Source: Desulfosporosinus fructosivorans (GTDB lineage Bacteria; Bacillota; Desulfitobacteriia; Desulfitobacteriales; Desulfitobacteriaceae). Taken from it: DNA of 64,000 nucleotides. Location: the NCBI RefSeq assembly GCF_004766045.1, contig NZ_SPQQ01000005.1:341173-405172 (forward strand), given 5' to 3'. Position 1 is the stretch's first letter, and every line of letters starts with the position of its first letter. The notes below the pieces were generated by a model, which did no database searches, was not told where the DNA came from, and saw nothing but the letters and a program-made list of their open reading frames with translations. Of this stretch, positions 7,834 through 16,774 are shown piece after piece. The translations under genes were made by a program, and so were the position numbers.

Positions 7834-9220
7834 TGGCACACACCTCTCTAGGCAGAGTAATGACCACGGTTGTCCCCACGTTGACTTCACTGCTGATTTC
7901 CAGCTGCCCCTTCATCAGGATGACAATCTCTTCACAGATGGATAAACCAATCCCGTTTTTGGAACGTGAGCTCTTGCCTTTGTAAAACTTTTCTTTCACC
8001 ATGGGCAGCTCCCCGGCAGCAATGCCGCACCCCCTGTCGGCAATCGTAAACGTATAGTCTTTTTCCCCGATCTCAGCCTGAAAGCGAACAGACCCCTCGG
8101 CAGCCGTAAAATTCAGGGCATTATCCAGAATATTGATTAATACTTGTTTCAAACGGTTAGGATCTGTCAACAGATCGGGAAGGTTTTCCGAGTAAACAAC
8201 CGTGAAATGAATATTTTCCCGGGTAGCCCGCGGCGTCAGCTGTTTGCGGATATGTTCCATAAGCTCGGCCAAATTAACAGTTTCATATTTGAGTTTGATC
8301 CTGCCGGAAACAAACTTGGAAAAGTCCAGGAGTTCCTCGACCATCTGGGTGAGGCGTTCAGCCTCCTTGGCAATAATCCCCAGGCCGTCCTTCAGCATTT
8401 CTTTCTGCTGGAATTTTTCGCTTTGCAGCGTAATCGCCCAACCCATAATCGAGGTTAGCGGGGTGCGCAATTCATGGGAAACCGAAGATATAAAATCATT
8501 CTTCAGCTTTTCTTTTTTGGTAATTTCATCAGCCATGTAGTTCAAGGTATCTGAGAGCTTGCCAATCTCGTCATCCCGCTTTTTTTTGCTCTTGATTTTA
8601 AAATTGCCCGCCGCCATGCTCTCGGCAACGGCTGTCACTTCTCTCAAAGGGATAAGAATAGTATTGGCCAAAAAAATGCTGAGCAACCCGACAATCAGCG
8701 CCACAAAAAGGCCGATGGCGATAAAAATTTTAGCCGTGTCTCGAATGTCCTGATCAATAGCACTGGTAGAAGCAATAAAACGCAAGGCTCCGACAATTTG
8801 CCCCTCCGATTTCAAAGGATAAGCTACGGCCATAACTTCCTGGCCGTTTAATTTCCCTACCCATTCCCCCATCTTGTCATTGAGAGCATCCTGGATATCC
8901 TCCATGGACTCTCCTTGTTCAGGGATCATCCCCAGGGAATCCATGACAATCTTCCCGTCCCGATCGACAATCTCCACTTTGGCATCGCTTTGATTCCAAA
9001 AGGCATCCACATTATACAGGATGTTATCTTCTAAAGAGGTATCGGAATAGTATTTGGAATACATATCCGCACTGATTTTGACCTGATTGGTCAGGTTGCC
9101 CCTTAGGCTGTCGTAATAATTCTGCTGAACCGTATAAATCAGCAGCACTTCCAAAATGGCCACCGAAACCAAAATCACAATCATAAAATTGGCCGTCAGT
9201 CTCCCTCTGATCCCTTTCAT
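7826..9220 (-). CDS. Sensor histidine kinase (HAMP, HisKA, HATPase_c)
   Basis: The ATG at 9220 follows GGGAGG and overlaps the regulator stop (ATGA). The 464-residue protein has an N-terminal membrane segment (about 10-32), an extracytoplasmic sensor region of about 125 residues, a second membrane segment (about 163-188), a HAMP linker, the H-box SSVSHELRTPLTS with His249, then N, G1 (DRGCGIA) and G2 (SKNGIGLSI) boxes of the ATPase domain. Overall plan is that of WalK/ResE/PhoR-type kinases. It autophosphorylates and should donate to the adjacent OmpR-type regulator. The signal is unknown; the downstream lipoprotein is a candidate co-sensor. Confidence 0.9.
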   Translation of the reverse strand: MKGIRGRLTANFMIVILVSVAILEVLLIYTVQQNYYDSLRGNLTNQVKISADMYSKYYSDTSLEDNILYNVDAFWNQSDAKVEIVDRDGKIVMDSLGMIPEQGESMEDIQDALNDKMGEWVGKLNGQEVMAVAYPLKSEGQIVGALRFIASTSAIDQDIRDTAKIFIAIGLFVALIVGLLSIFLANTILIPLREVTAVAESMAAGNFKIKSKKKRDDEIGKLSDTLNYMADEITKKEKLKNDFISSVSHELRTPLTSIMGWAITLQSEKFQQKEMLKDGLGIIAKEAERLTQMVEELLDFSKFVSGRIKLKYETVNLAELMEHIRKQLTPRATRENIHFTVVYSENLPDLLTDPNRLKQVLINILDNALNFTAAEGSVRFQAEIGEKDYTFTIADRGCGIAAGELPMVKEKFYKGKSSRSKNGIGLSICEEIVILMKGQLEISSEVNVGTTVVITLPREVCANG

Positions 9221-9930
9221 GGAAGCCTCCCACCAGACTCTGGCTGCCACCGGTAACCGGAACCCCAAACGGTTTTAATATGGCGGGGCTCAGAGGGATT
9301 ATCTTCGATTTTTTCTCTGAGCCGCCTGATATGCACATCTAGAGTTTTGGTATCGCCAAAATAATCTTCTCCCCAGACCGCATTCAGCATCTCTTCTCTT
9401 TTCAGAGCTTTCCCCGGATTTTCCATGAACATTTTTAACAGAGCATATTCTGTAGGGGTCAGTTCCACTTCCGTATTGTTTCTGAGGAGTTTATTGGCGG
9501 CGATATCCAGGGACAGGTTGCCGTAAGTATAGGCCGTTCTTCTGGCTTCAAAATGGTTCCGGCGCCTTAACATGGCTTTGATCCTGGCAATTAATTCAAA
9601 GGGATTAAAGGGCTTGACCATATAATCATCCGCTCCCAGTTCAAGACCCATAATTTTATCCGTATCCTCTCCCTTGGCCGTCAGCATGATGACGAGCGGG
9701 TCCGGCATGGTTTTGCGAATCTGCTGACAGACTTCCAGTCCGTCTATCCCAGGCAGCATCAGATCCAGCACCACCAAATCGGGGAGGAATGTCGTGAGCA
9801 GAGCCAAGGCCTCCTCTCCGCTGGCCGCTTCTCCGACTTCATATCCGGCCATCTCCAAATTGAGCGTGATAAAACGCCGGATCGAAGCTTCATCTTCAAC
9901 AACCAATACTTTTATCTTATAATCGTGCAT
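9217..9930 (-). CDS. OmpR/PhoB-family response regulator
   Basis: 237 residues. The receiver domain (1-120) has the acidic pair ED at 12-13, phosphoacceptor Asp56 in VVLDLMLP, and the conserved Lys in DYMVKPF. A C-terminal winged helix follows (about 135-232, with LTPTEYALLKMFMENPGK and VDVHIRRLREKIE-like TLDVHIRRLREKIE). The ATG at 9930 has AAGGGATGAG upstream, located inside the end of the acyltransferase gene, and its own stop overlaps the kinase start. So acyltransferase, regulator, kinase and lipoprotein form one tightly packed minus-strand operon. Confidence 0.92.
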   Translation of the reverse strand: MHDYKIKVLVVEDEASIRRFITLNLEMAGYEVGEAASGEEALALLTTFLPDLVVLDLMLPGIDGLEVCQQIRKTMPDPLVIMLTAKGEDTDKIMGLELGADDYMVKPFNPFELIARIKAMLRRRNHFEARRTAYTYGNLSLDIAANKLLRNNTEVELTPTEYALLKMFMENPGKALKREEMLNAVWGEDYFGDTKTLDVHIRRLREKIEDNPSEPRHIKTVWGSGYRWQPESGGRLP

Positions 9931-9934
9931 ATTC

Positions 9935-11845
9935 TCATCCCTTAGTTTTTTTGTTATTATAACACGATTTATGTTTATCGTTTTGATTGGAAATCAAGGC
10001 TTCGATCAGTAATTCCCCGTAGGCTTCCACCCCGGTCTGGGTCAGATGAACACCGTCCGAATAAAAATAATCGCCATGGCCGCTGCTGGCCGAATACCAA
10101 TCGATCAGCCTGGTCTTGGGGTAAGACTCGGCCACCTTGCTCAGCGTCTCATTCACCACCGTTTCCCAAGGCTTCGGGACACGGGTATTCACCAGCACGA
10201 TCTCCGTGGTTCCTTGCAGGGAATCCAGGGTCTGCATTAACTGTTTTTCGGTGAACGCACCGTTTGATCCTAATTCAATAATCACAATATTCCCCAGCTC
10301 ACCTTCTTTTTGGAGCTTGGCCATGACATCCGGGGCCTGATGCATCTGTCTGCCAATTTGCGCGTCGATGACAATGCCCGGCAGGTGTTCTTGCAAAGCA
10401 GGTTCCACATTGATCATTAAGGAATCTCCAATGACCGTAATATCCTCTCCCTTAATATCGCTCTTCTTATCTGCCTCAGCAAGTTCCCCCTTGGCAGCAC
10501 TATCTTCCTTGACCGTCCCTGGCGTTTGAGCTTGAGCTTGTTCTGTAGTCACCTGGCTCTCCGCTATCGCTTTTGCCGAAGTTTCCATACCTTCATCGGG
10601 ACTTACAAACACCAGCAGAAACATCAATACCATACTGACCGTAATTTTGGTGCTGTGGGCCAATGGTCTTTGCCACCACTGAAGGGCCGGCGCCCGCCTC
10701 CGCACTCGTTTCCGTCGTCCGTAGCGGATCGGGTCCTCGATGAGGTAGCGGGACAGAGCCGCCAGGGTAATGCTTAGGGCAATTTGCCCGAGGGTTAGGG
10801 AAAGGTTCAAGCCTTCCGTATTTACAACCGGATTAGTCAGGATGATAACCGGGTAATGCCACAAGTAAATCCCATAGGAACACCCTCCCAGCCAGCGTAA
10901 GGGGCCCCATCCAAAGAACTGGCCCAGATAACTGGCGGGGTGGGACAGAACTGCCACCAGACAAGCCGCCGCAACAGAGAAGAGCAGGAGCCCGCCCTGG
11001 TAGAGGGAGGTCTGGTATTGGCTGGTTTTTCCGATCATCAAAAGTACCACCAATAACCCCAGGCTTCCCGCCCCATCCAGCGCCAGTCTCTTTTTGCCGG
11101 ACAGATCCGCAGTCATTTTCCCGCTGGGCCATACCATCGCCAGTAGAGCCCCGACCAGCAAGGCGAAAACACGGGTATCCGTTCCATAATAGACACGGCT
11201 GGGATCATGACCCGGTATGTAAATCATTGCCATTGCTGCGGCTGAAGCCAACGTGACAGCCACTGTGCCCCCGATCAGCCATTTGCGCTGCCGAAAACAA
11301 CGCAGCCCCCATCCCAAAAGAAGCGGCCAGAAAAGATAAAATTGTTCTTCTACCGCCAAAGACCAGAGGTGCCCCAGCGGAGACGGCGGACCGAAGCTTT
11401 CAAAATAGGATACCTGATGGAAAATCAGATACCAGTTGCTGGTATAGAATACTGCAGCCAGCGCTTCCGGCTTCAAGGCTGCCAGGCGTTCCGGAGCACA
11501 AAGCATAACCCAGAGCATCACGCCTGCCAGCATCAGAAAAAGAGCCGGCAGCAGTCGCCGGGCCCGGCGCAGCCAGAAATCTTTCAAATCAATCGATCCC
11601 GAGCGCTCCCATTGCTTGAGCAGAATATTGGTGATCAAATACCCGGACAGCACAAAGAACAGACTTACTCCTAAAAGCCCTCCCGGGGCCCAGGTCAGCT
11701 TAAGATGGTAAGCAATCACGGCAAACACCGCCAAAGCCCTCAGTCCGTCCAATCCCGGCATATAGCCGCTGGAATCCGCCCGCACTCCTCTTTTCTGCAA
11801 ATTCGACTGCCAATTCGATTGATCTGATTTCTTGCTGCAGTTCAT
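9935..11845 (-). CDS. OafA-like membrane O-acyltransferase with C-terminal SGNH domain
   Basis: Start taken at ATG 11845 (636 residues; GGAGAG 12 bases upstream); a GTG six codons earlier lacks a ribosome site. The N-terminal half has about ten membrane segments, opening with GLDGLRALAVFAVIAYHL, the Acyltransferase_3 signature with its catalytic His. A charged linker follows (about 400-470), then a periplasm-side SGNH hydrolase-like domain: GDSLM near 480, GSNG near 540, and a terminal DGVHLTQTG block supplying the Asp/His pair. Family role: O-acetylation of peptidoglycan, teichoic or exopolysaccharide sugars at the cell surface. First gene of the operon with the two-component system. Confidence 0.85.
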   Translation of the reverse strand: MNCSKKSDQSNWQSNLQKRGVRADSSGYMPGLDGLRALAVFAVIAYHLKLTWAPGGLLGVSLFFVLSGYLITNILLKQWERSGSIDLKDFWLRRARRLLPALFLMLAGVMLWVMLCAPERLAALKPEALAAVFYTSNWYLIFHQVSYFESFGPPSPLGHLWSLAVEEQFYLFWPLLLGWGLRCFRQRKWLIGGTVAVTLASAAAMAMIYIPGHDPSRVYYGTDTRVFALLVGALLAMVWPSGKMTADLSGKKRLALDGAGSLGLLVVLLMIGKTSQYQTSLYQGGLLLFSVAAACLVAVLSHPASYLGQFFGWGPLRWLGGCSYGIYLWHYPVIILTNPVVNTEGLNLSLTLGQIALSITLAALSRYLIEDPIRYGRRKRVRRRAPALQWWQRPLAHSTKITVSMVLMFLLVFVSPDEGMETSAKAIAESQVTTEQAQAQTPGTVKEDSAAKGELAEADKKSDIKGEDITVIGDSLMINVEPALQEHLPGIVIDAQIGRQMHQAPDVMAKLQKEGELGNIVIIELGSNGAFTEKQLMQTLDSLQGTTEIVLVNTRVPKPWETVVNETLSKVAESYPKTRLIDWYSASSGHGDYFYSDGVHLTQTGVEAYGELLIEALISNQNDKHKSCYNNKKTKG

Positions 11846-12155
11846 GTCATCTTCACTCTCCACTTGTGCCAGGCTTGGGGTTTTCCCGTCATCGCCCTTT
11901 CTTCCTCTTCACTTTACCAAGCTTTGAGTTTCAGTGCTTTACAAAATACTTAAAATTTCTTACGAAAAAGTTAATAATTCACGAATGATGGCAGATCGTG
12001 CACAAAAAAGAAAAAAGAGCGGTTGAACGCTCTTTCGGTCGGCAATGAACTTGCCATTTCCTTACTTATTTACTCAAATCTCAGTTGAATTAGGCATCCC
12101 ATTGTTGATCTTACATACACCAGCGAATTGCTTTTCAAATGGCCATAGCATTTTT
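11846..12155. other. Intergenic region
   Basis: About 310 bp, AT-rich, holding the hairpin at 12014-12035 and presumably the promoter of the acyltransferase operon. No gene seen. Confidence 0.5.
12003..12035 (-). terminator. Rho-independent terminator of the HicB-like remnant
   Basis: AAAGAGCG (12014-12021) pairs with CGCTCTTT (12028-12035); in the minus direction it is followed by a long T-rich tract (TTTTTTCTTTTTT). Confidence 0.75.
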
Positions 12156-12474
12156 CTACTTCATCAAGGAAATCGGTGACTGCTGTGAATACTGTTCTAT
12201 TGCTTCTTCAACATACTGATTCAATGATTTGCCCTCTATCAAGGCCCTTTGTGCTGCTTGTTTATGAAGCTCAGGGGTTATCCTTACATTAAAGCTACCT
12301 TTATACATCTTTTCCGGTTCTTTACCGTTCAAATTGCACAGTTCAAGATAATCCTCAACCGCTTCTTCAAATGCTGACTTTAGTTCGCTGACACTACTGC
12401 CTTCATAACTGATTGAATCATTTATGCCTTCAATCTTGCTATAGAAAATCTCGTCTTCTGTGCTGTAATGTAAT
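12156..12474 (-). pseudogene. HicB-family antitoxin remnant (start lost)
   Basis: The minus frame ending with TAG at 12156 reads LHYSTEDEIFYSKIEGINDS, then SYEGSSVSELKSAFEEAVEDYLE and finally a ribbon-helix-helix tail (NVRITPELHKQAAQRALIEG). This is the domain order of HicB antitoxins: a partial RNase-H-like fold plus RHH. At the expected start there is an in-frame TGA directly before the Lys codon and no ATG in frame, so the gene has been disabled by a small indel. The partner toxin HicA is not visible upstream. Neutral position among other toxin-antitoxin debris. Confidence 0.6.
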
Positions 12475-12582
12475 TTTCAATAGTAGATAGTTCGGAGCGC
12501 AGTAAATTATTGATGAGTTGCTCCTAGATCCCACCCATAGGGAACACCCTTAAATCTACCTTCAATAGAAGTAACACCAACG

Positions 12583-12650
12583 TGCCTTGAGGATACAAAA
12601 CAGATGTCGTATCAATCTGGTATCCCCTTGACGGCATAGTATATTTCTGA
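12583..12650 (+). repeat. Degenerate dispersed repeat, copy 1
   Basis: Related by eye to 29322-29358 and 31341-31416. On plus the copies read CLEDTKQM (here), CLEDTKKM and CLERSKKM, followed here by SGIPLTA and a stop. They look like decayed copies of one gene 3' end. Confidence 0.4.
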
Positions 12651-12717
12651 AACCATCGTCTATTACAGGCTCTTTTTAATAAATCAGCTGCTCGCATTTT
12701 GCTTTACAACCCAATTG

Positions 12718-12779
12718 AATTGTAAGCAATAAAGCCTTCAAAAGCAATTATCTTCTTGAAGGCTTTATTCGATACAATT
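12718..12779. repeat. Dispersed palindrome, copy 1
   Basis: Outer arms AATTGTA/TACAATT and inner arms AATAAAGCCTTCAA/TTGAAGGCTTTATT, separated by AGC/CGA internal mismatches. A nearly identical unit sits at 41633-41693. Confidence 0.75.
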
Positions 12780-13116
12780 TCGTCATCATCTGTGACTGCT
12801 TTTACTTTACAATGCATAAATGACTACAGCTCATATATTCAACTCACGGCACATCTCATCAAATCATTTTCTGCCCCATACTTTCACCGTCAGTATATAT
12901 CATTTCGAGGCTTTCATCCAACTTAAGCAATGTTTGATACAGTTCTTTCATGCGAATAGATAACTGTATTGGTGAAACAATATCCTCTTTTAGAAATACA
13001 TAAATGATATATTTCAATAATTGAGATAGGAGGAATTGTCGGTGACAGTAGCAAATCAATCCAACATCAGACGCCAGCAGGTGTGAAAGATATCACCCGA
13101 CTTATCGTCCTCCCCA

Positions 13117-13527
13117 TTAACTATTCAATGCCACAACTCCAATTGCAGTCATCATTGCCAGCCCTACGATAATCATACCAACCATAATTATCTTTCTGGA
13201 ATTGTCGCCACTTAGAATAAACAAATCAGGTTTTTCTTTACTATAAGCAATCTTAAGCTCAGTTCCAACCGGATATTTTTGGCGATTGGAGCTGCTTTGT
13301 TCTCTTGCCTGAATTAATCTTCCATCTGAATGATAGTATTCAACAGCCATCGTATACATCGTAATAGTGTTAGGATAATCTGTGTACTCATAATATGCGA
13401 CCACTTTGGCAGTTGTATTTACCGAATCTCCAAATAATCTATTTTCCCTTTTCAATGAGAATATTCCAGCGATAAAAGTCAGCAACCCCACTATAAACAC
13501 AATTGAAAAATCATCCATATTAACCAT
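13117..13527 (-). CDS. DUF3592-type small membrane protein
   Basis: 136 residues with a membrane segment at each end (about 6-24 and 112-132) and a beta-rich middle (AKVVAYYEYTDYPNTITMYT, then PVGTELKIAYSKEKPD). This layout, including the PVG...I.Y..E.P motif, is that of DUF3592 proteins. AAGGA lies eight bases before the ATG. Starts 12 bp after the preceding lipoprotein gene, so it is part of the locus A tail. Function of the family unknown. Confidence 0.65.
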   Translation of the reverse strand: MVNMDDFSIVFIVGLLTFIAGIFSLKRENRLFGDSVNTTAKVVAYYEYTDYPNTITMYTMAVEYYHSDGRLIQAREQSSSNRQKYPVGTELKIAYSKEKPDLFILSGDNSRKIIMVGMIIVGLAMMTAIGVVALNS

Positions 13528-13538
13528 CGCCCATTTCC

Positions 13539-14300
13539 TTAGTTTAACATCTTCAGTTCTTGCTCATACGGATCTTTCATTTCATATACCTCGCCAGTGC
13601 TTTTACTGACGAAATACCAGCCAATATTATCTTGTGATATACTGTCGCCTTGTTTTTCTTCGGTATATACACGGATTATATAACAATCAATCCCATTCGC
13701 TACTTTACCATTGTCACGATTGGCATTATAATTTCCTTTACCGTCGGGAATCACTTGATCTTCATGATCAAGCTCAAAAGAATATTTGTTGTTCCCGTTC
13801 CCCAAAAGCTTTATCACTCTAGCGATGGCAGCGTTTGCAGTGGTCACAGATTTACCCTTACCAGATTCCGCATTCGTATTTGTATTTGTACTCACTGTGC
13901 CTGCGCGTTTAAATTCCGTACCACCGATTTCTATTGTGTTATCATCCAGAAATGTTATCGTTTCCGAACTGCTTTGTTTGTCACTGTCCGTGAGGCTAAC
14001 CTTTATCGAATCTTTACCGCCATTCTTGCCTTCCGAGGTCGCTTTATATGTAAACTGACTCCGCTCTCCGCTTTCCGTAACAATAGCTTCTCCCTTGCTG
14101 TTGAACTCTATAGAACCCCCATCTGTGCTCCATTTCCCAACAATCAGCTCCTTTGGATTTTTCTTTGTCTCCACTTTCTTGTCAGCCTCCGCTGTCTTCG
14201 AATCGGCTGCCGGACTATCCGATCCGCATCCGGTCAACGTTACAAAGCATGTTAACAAGAGAATCAAGCACATTAAAACAGTTGATACATGTCTCTTCAT
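13539..14300 (-). CDS. Lipoprotein with a lipocalin-like/DUF5640-type domain
   Basis: 253 residues; start after GAGGAG. Lipoprotein signal ending in VTLTGC (lipobox Cys25). After a Ser/Lys-rich linker comes a beta domain with the pattern ELIVGKWSTDGGSIEFNSKG...TIEIGGTEFKRAG (about residues 52-133), closely matching the N-terminal domain of the lipoprotein at 14835-15749. A different C-terminal domain follows (about 155-253, ending in STGEVYEMKDPYEQELKML). Predicted to sit on the outer face of the membrane. Part of a run of secreted proteins after the NHL surface protein; role unknown. Confidence 0.7.
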   Translation of the reverse strand: MKRHVSTVLMCLILLLTCFVTLTGCGSDSPAADSKTAEADKKVETKKNPKELIVGKWSTDGGSIEFNSKGEAIVTESGERSQFTYKATSEGKNGGKDSIKVSLTDSDKQSSSETITFLDDNTIEIGGTEFKRAGTVSTNTNTNAESGKGKSVTTANAAIARVIKLLGNGNNKYSFELDHEDQVIPDGKGNYNANRDNGKVANGIDCYIIRVYTEEKQGDSISQDNIGWYFVSKSTGEVYEMKDPYEQELKMLN

Positions 14301-14388
14301 AAACCCATCTCCTCGTCTTCAAAAAATCTTTATTTGCTATACTGCTAGCGGGCACAATTAGTCACACTTCATCTGTGCATACAGCGAG

Positions 14389-14487
14389 TTAAGTTTGCAG
14401 TATATAACCTTGAGCAATGCGTTCCGTCAGCTTTTGACAAAATGCCACATCCTCCTGAAGCTCTGTGTTGCAGTTTTCAGAGTTCAT
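14389..14487 (-). CDS. Possible 32-residue peptide
   Basis: A short frame (MNSENCNTELQEDVAFCQKL...) with AGAGGT six bases upstream of ATG 14487 lies between two genes of the locus A tail. Two cysteines, no membrane segment. No family recognised; could be chance or a gene remnant. Confidence 0.25.
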   Translation of the reverse strand: MNSENCNTELQEDVAFCQKLTERIAQGYILQT

Positions 14488-14528
14488 TTCCATACCTCTT
14501 TGACTATATTTTTATCTGATTCCATCAA

Positions 14529-14774
14529 TTATTGTTTAGTGTTAGAGCTGTTGGAGGTCTTGGAACCAAAATAAGCCATCAGATATTTCACTGCAGTCAC
14601 TATACCCACAATTGGACCTGCGACTAAAAAGATCACCCCAAAAACTACAATTATAATGACAAACCCAAGTTCGTCACCTATTGAAGTCGGAATAATATTT
14701 TTAACAAAATTCCAGGTTGCTTTGGCTCCAAGGGCTAAAAGAATAATATAAACAGGAAACAATACCATTAACAT
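14529..14774 (-). CDS. Small two-segment membrane protein
   Basis: 81 residues, AAAGGAGG upstream. Hydrophobic segments at about 2-20 and 36-62 flank a short loop, with a Ser/Asn/Lys-rich tail. No family recognised. It lies in the same-strand run with the lipoproteins on either side, with about 60 bp spacing, so probably cotranscribed. Confidence 0.55.
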   Translation of the reverse strand: MLMVLFPVYIILLALGAKATWNFVKNIIPTSIGDELGFVIIIVVFGVIFLVAGPIVGIVTAVKYLMAYFGSKTSNSSNTKQ

Positions 14775-14834
14775 CCGAACTATTCCTCCTTTCTTTAATT
14801 TTTCCGTATTTCATGTGTATCCCAAAAACATGAA

Positions 14835-15749
14835 CTATTTAATGGCAATCGTATCCGCTATGCTTTCGAATTCCTTAACAGCGGCGTCAAATCCCTTTTC
14901 ACCGGCCCAAACCTGGGTGACAAGAAGATACCCGCTCACTGCTGTGACCTCCATTTTGACCTTAAAGTAACCGGAACTGGTCCTGCAGTTGAACAGCGCC
15001 TCCCGCGTCACAGCTCCACTACTCGAGGTGGCGCTACTATCCGTATAGTTCGTTATTTCATCGTTTGCATTGTTTTCCAGATTGTCTATATAGGTGTAAA
15101 TAAAATCCTTGGTCGCACCCGCGTAGTCGAGGCCTTTATCAAGGGAATCCTGCAGGTATTTTTTTTCGCAGCGGATGAAATAGGTTGCATTCGTTGCGCT
15201 GACCAGTTGAACCGTATTGTTATCCTGCGGGGTTATTTTCCACGAGGCGGGATATTGGAAAGTTGCATAATAACCGGAATCATCAAAGGTTTTTGAATTA
15301 TTGCCGTTATTGGATTTGGCTGTATTTGTATTGCTTGTATTGCTTGTATTGCCTGCACTGCTTGAATTTGCGCGTTTAAAGGTTGAGTCTCCCAGGACCA
15401 TAGTATCTTTGTCTTTAAAAACTGCGGTTTCCGTGCTGCTGCTTTTATCGCTGTCCGTTAAGGTTACCTTGATTGAATCCGAACTTCCGTCAATGGTCGT
15501 TAATTTATAGGTAAACTTTTTTGTTTCTCCGTTTTCCGTGGCCGTCGCTTCCCCGTTTTTGTTAAATACAAGAGTATCCCCTGACAAGGTCCATTTTCCA
15601 ATAATCAAATCCTTCGTTGAATTCGAATCTGTCGTTTGCGTTTGCGTTGTGGCATTTTCACTGCCACAGCCGCAGAGCGCGACCGCGAGGGTCAGTATCA
15701 CGATAAGGCTCATCGTCATAAACTTAGTCATCCTACTCAATTTTTTCAT
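14835..15749 (-). CDS. Lipoprotein, paralogue of the 13.5-14.3 kb lipoprotein in its N-terminal domain
   Basis: 304 residues; ATG after GGAGGAAG. Signal with lipobox LCGC. Residues about 45-130 repeat the WTLSGDTLVFNKNGEATATE...LGDSTFKRA beta domain found in the neighbouring lipoprotein. An Asn/Thr/Ser-rich linker follows, then a C-terminal domain (about 155-304) that resembles PsbP/DUF1795-like folds (GYYATFQYPASWKITPQDNN ... FESIADTIAIK). Such domains occur on secreted lipoproteins of Clostridia. Same-strand cluster downstream of the CWB2 protein. Confidence 0.7.
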   Translation of the reverse strand: MKKLSRMTKFMTMSLIVILTLAVALCGCGSENATTQTQTTDSNSTKDLIIGKWTLSGDTLVFNKNGEATATENGETKKFTYKLTTIDGSSDSIKVTLTDSDKSSSTETAVFKDKDTMVLGDSTFKRANSSSAGNTSNTSNTNTAKSNNGNNSKTFDDSGYYATFQYPASWKITPQDNNTVQLVSATNATYFIRCEKKYLQDSLDKGLDYAGATKDFIYTYIDNLENNANDEITNYTDSSATSSSGAVTREALFNCRTSSGYFKVKMEVTAVSGYLLVTQVWAGEKGFDAAVKEFESIADTIAIK

Positions 15750-15834
15750 TTTCTTCCTCCTTAATTTTTCTGCCCGGCTTCTGATATTTCAGAGAAGCAA
15801 TTCATCTATTTTTTATGCTCCTGTCACCGTAATG

Positions 15835-16746
15835 TTATTCCGTAATTTTGACCGTATATTCAACCGTATTGACGGTTGCTTTCTCAGTTTCCCAACCGCG
15901 ATAATACTTGAAGGTGATTTTTGTCGTACCGGCTTTCAACCCTTTAAAATTCCACGTATGTTCGCTGCCGGCACCGACACGGCCGGGTACACTGCTGGCT
16001 GCGCTGCTATCCGAATCCGCGGTATTCTCCGAGTCAAACTTGATCAAATCCGTATTCCCGATCACATAGTGCCAGCTGTACCCGGTGGTCGTATTTTCGT
16101 CCAGGGTTATGGCAACCGTTTTTCCTGCGCTTGCCGTAAGTGTCAAACTGGAATTATCCGTTGCGCTTGTTTTTGCTGTCGCGTTCTTCGTTAATTCAGT
16201 GCTCATTTTGGTGACGATATCTTTAAAACTTTCTTTTTCGTTCTCCGGATAGGATATGATGAACCCACATACCTGATCGCCGACAGTACAGCCGATTTCA
16301 TCAAAAATGATGGGGTTTTCATCACCGCCGCTATATTCAATTTGATACGTTTTATCGTCGGCAGACTCACTGGCGATATGACTGACTCTTTTTTTAGCCG
16401 CTGCCAAAAGCTTGGTGCCGTTATCATTGCTCACATTGTTTGCGCCCCAGATCTTCAGGGTATATCGTTTATCCTCGTTCTTCATCGTGATCCCATCGCC
16501 GTTGTCGCTTTCCGTTTTTACGGTATAGATATCCGGATAGGACAGGGAAAAACCAAACCGGGCATTGGTATACGTCAAATAGGTCACGGACGTACTGTTT
16601 AGTTTACTTTGCTCCGTTGTCTGAGAAGCCGTGTTAGTCTTATTGGCCTCCGTATTTGCTATATTTTTACTGTTGCCGCAGCCGATCAGGGAAAAGACCA
16701 GTATGAGTACAATAATGCTGACCGGCATTCTTAGCATCCTTTTCAT
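15835..16746 (-). CDS. Lipoprotein with C-terminal chagasin-type (I42) cysteine protease inhibitor domain
   Basis: 303 residues. Lipobox LIGC near residue 22, a PsbP-like middle (FGFSLSYPDIYTVKTESDNG...), and from about residue 205 a domain with the three inhibitory loops of chagasin: ENTTTGYSW (family NPTTGY), GRVGAGSEHTW (family GxGG region) and YYRGWE (family RPW). Family function: tight inhibition of papain-like cysteine proteases. It directly follows the giant NHL/CWB2 gene by 28 bp. A surface-anchored inhibitor could protect exported proteins from proteolysis (inference). Confidence 0.8.
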   Translation of the reverse strand: MKRMLRMPVSIIVLILVFSLIGCGNSKNIANTEANKTNTASQTTEQSKLNSTSVTYLTYTNARFGFSLSYPDIYTVKTESDNGDGITMKNEDKRYTLKIWGANNVSNDNGTKLLAAAKKRVSHIASESADDKTYQIEYSGGDENPIIFDEIGCTVGDQVCGFIISYPENEKESFKDIVTKMSTELTKNATAKTSATDNSSLTLTASAGKTVAITLDENTTTGYSWHYVIGNTDLIKFDSENTADSDSSAASSVPGRVGAGSEHTWNFKGLKAGTTKITFKYYRGWETEKATVNTVEYTVKITE

Positions 16747-16774
16747 TATCTTCGCTTCACCGCTTTCTGTTCGT

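Noticed and set aside
12524..12697. 57-codon minus-strand frame upstream of the HicB remnant, considered as a HicA toxin
   Set aside because: No HicA features, and it overlaps the dispersed repeat that reads better on the plus strand.
12859..13059. 66-codon minus-strand frame
   Set aside because: Starts at a TTG without ribosome site and shows no recognisable family; at best a remnant.
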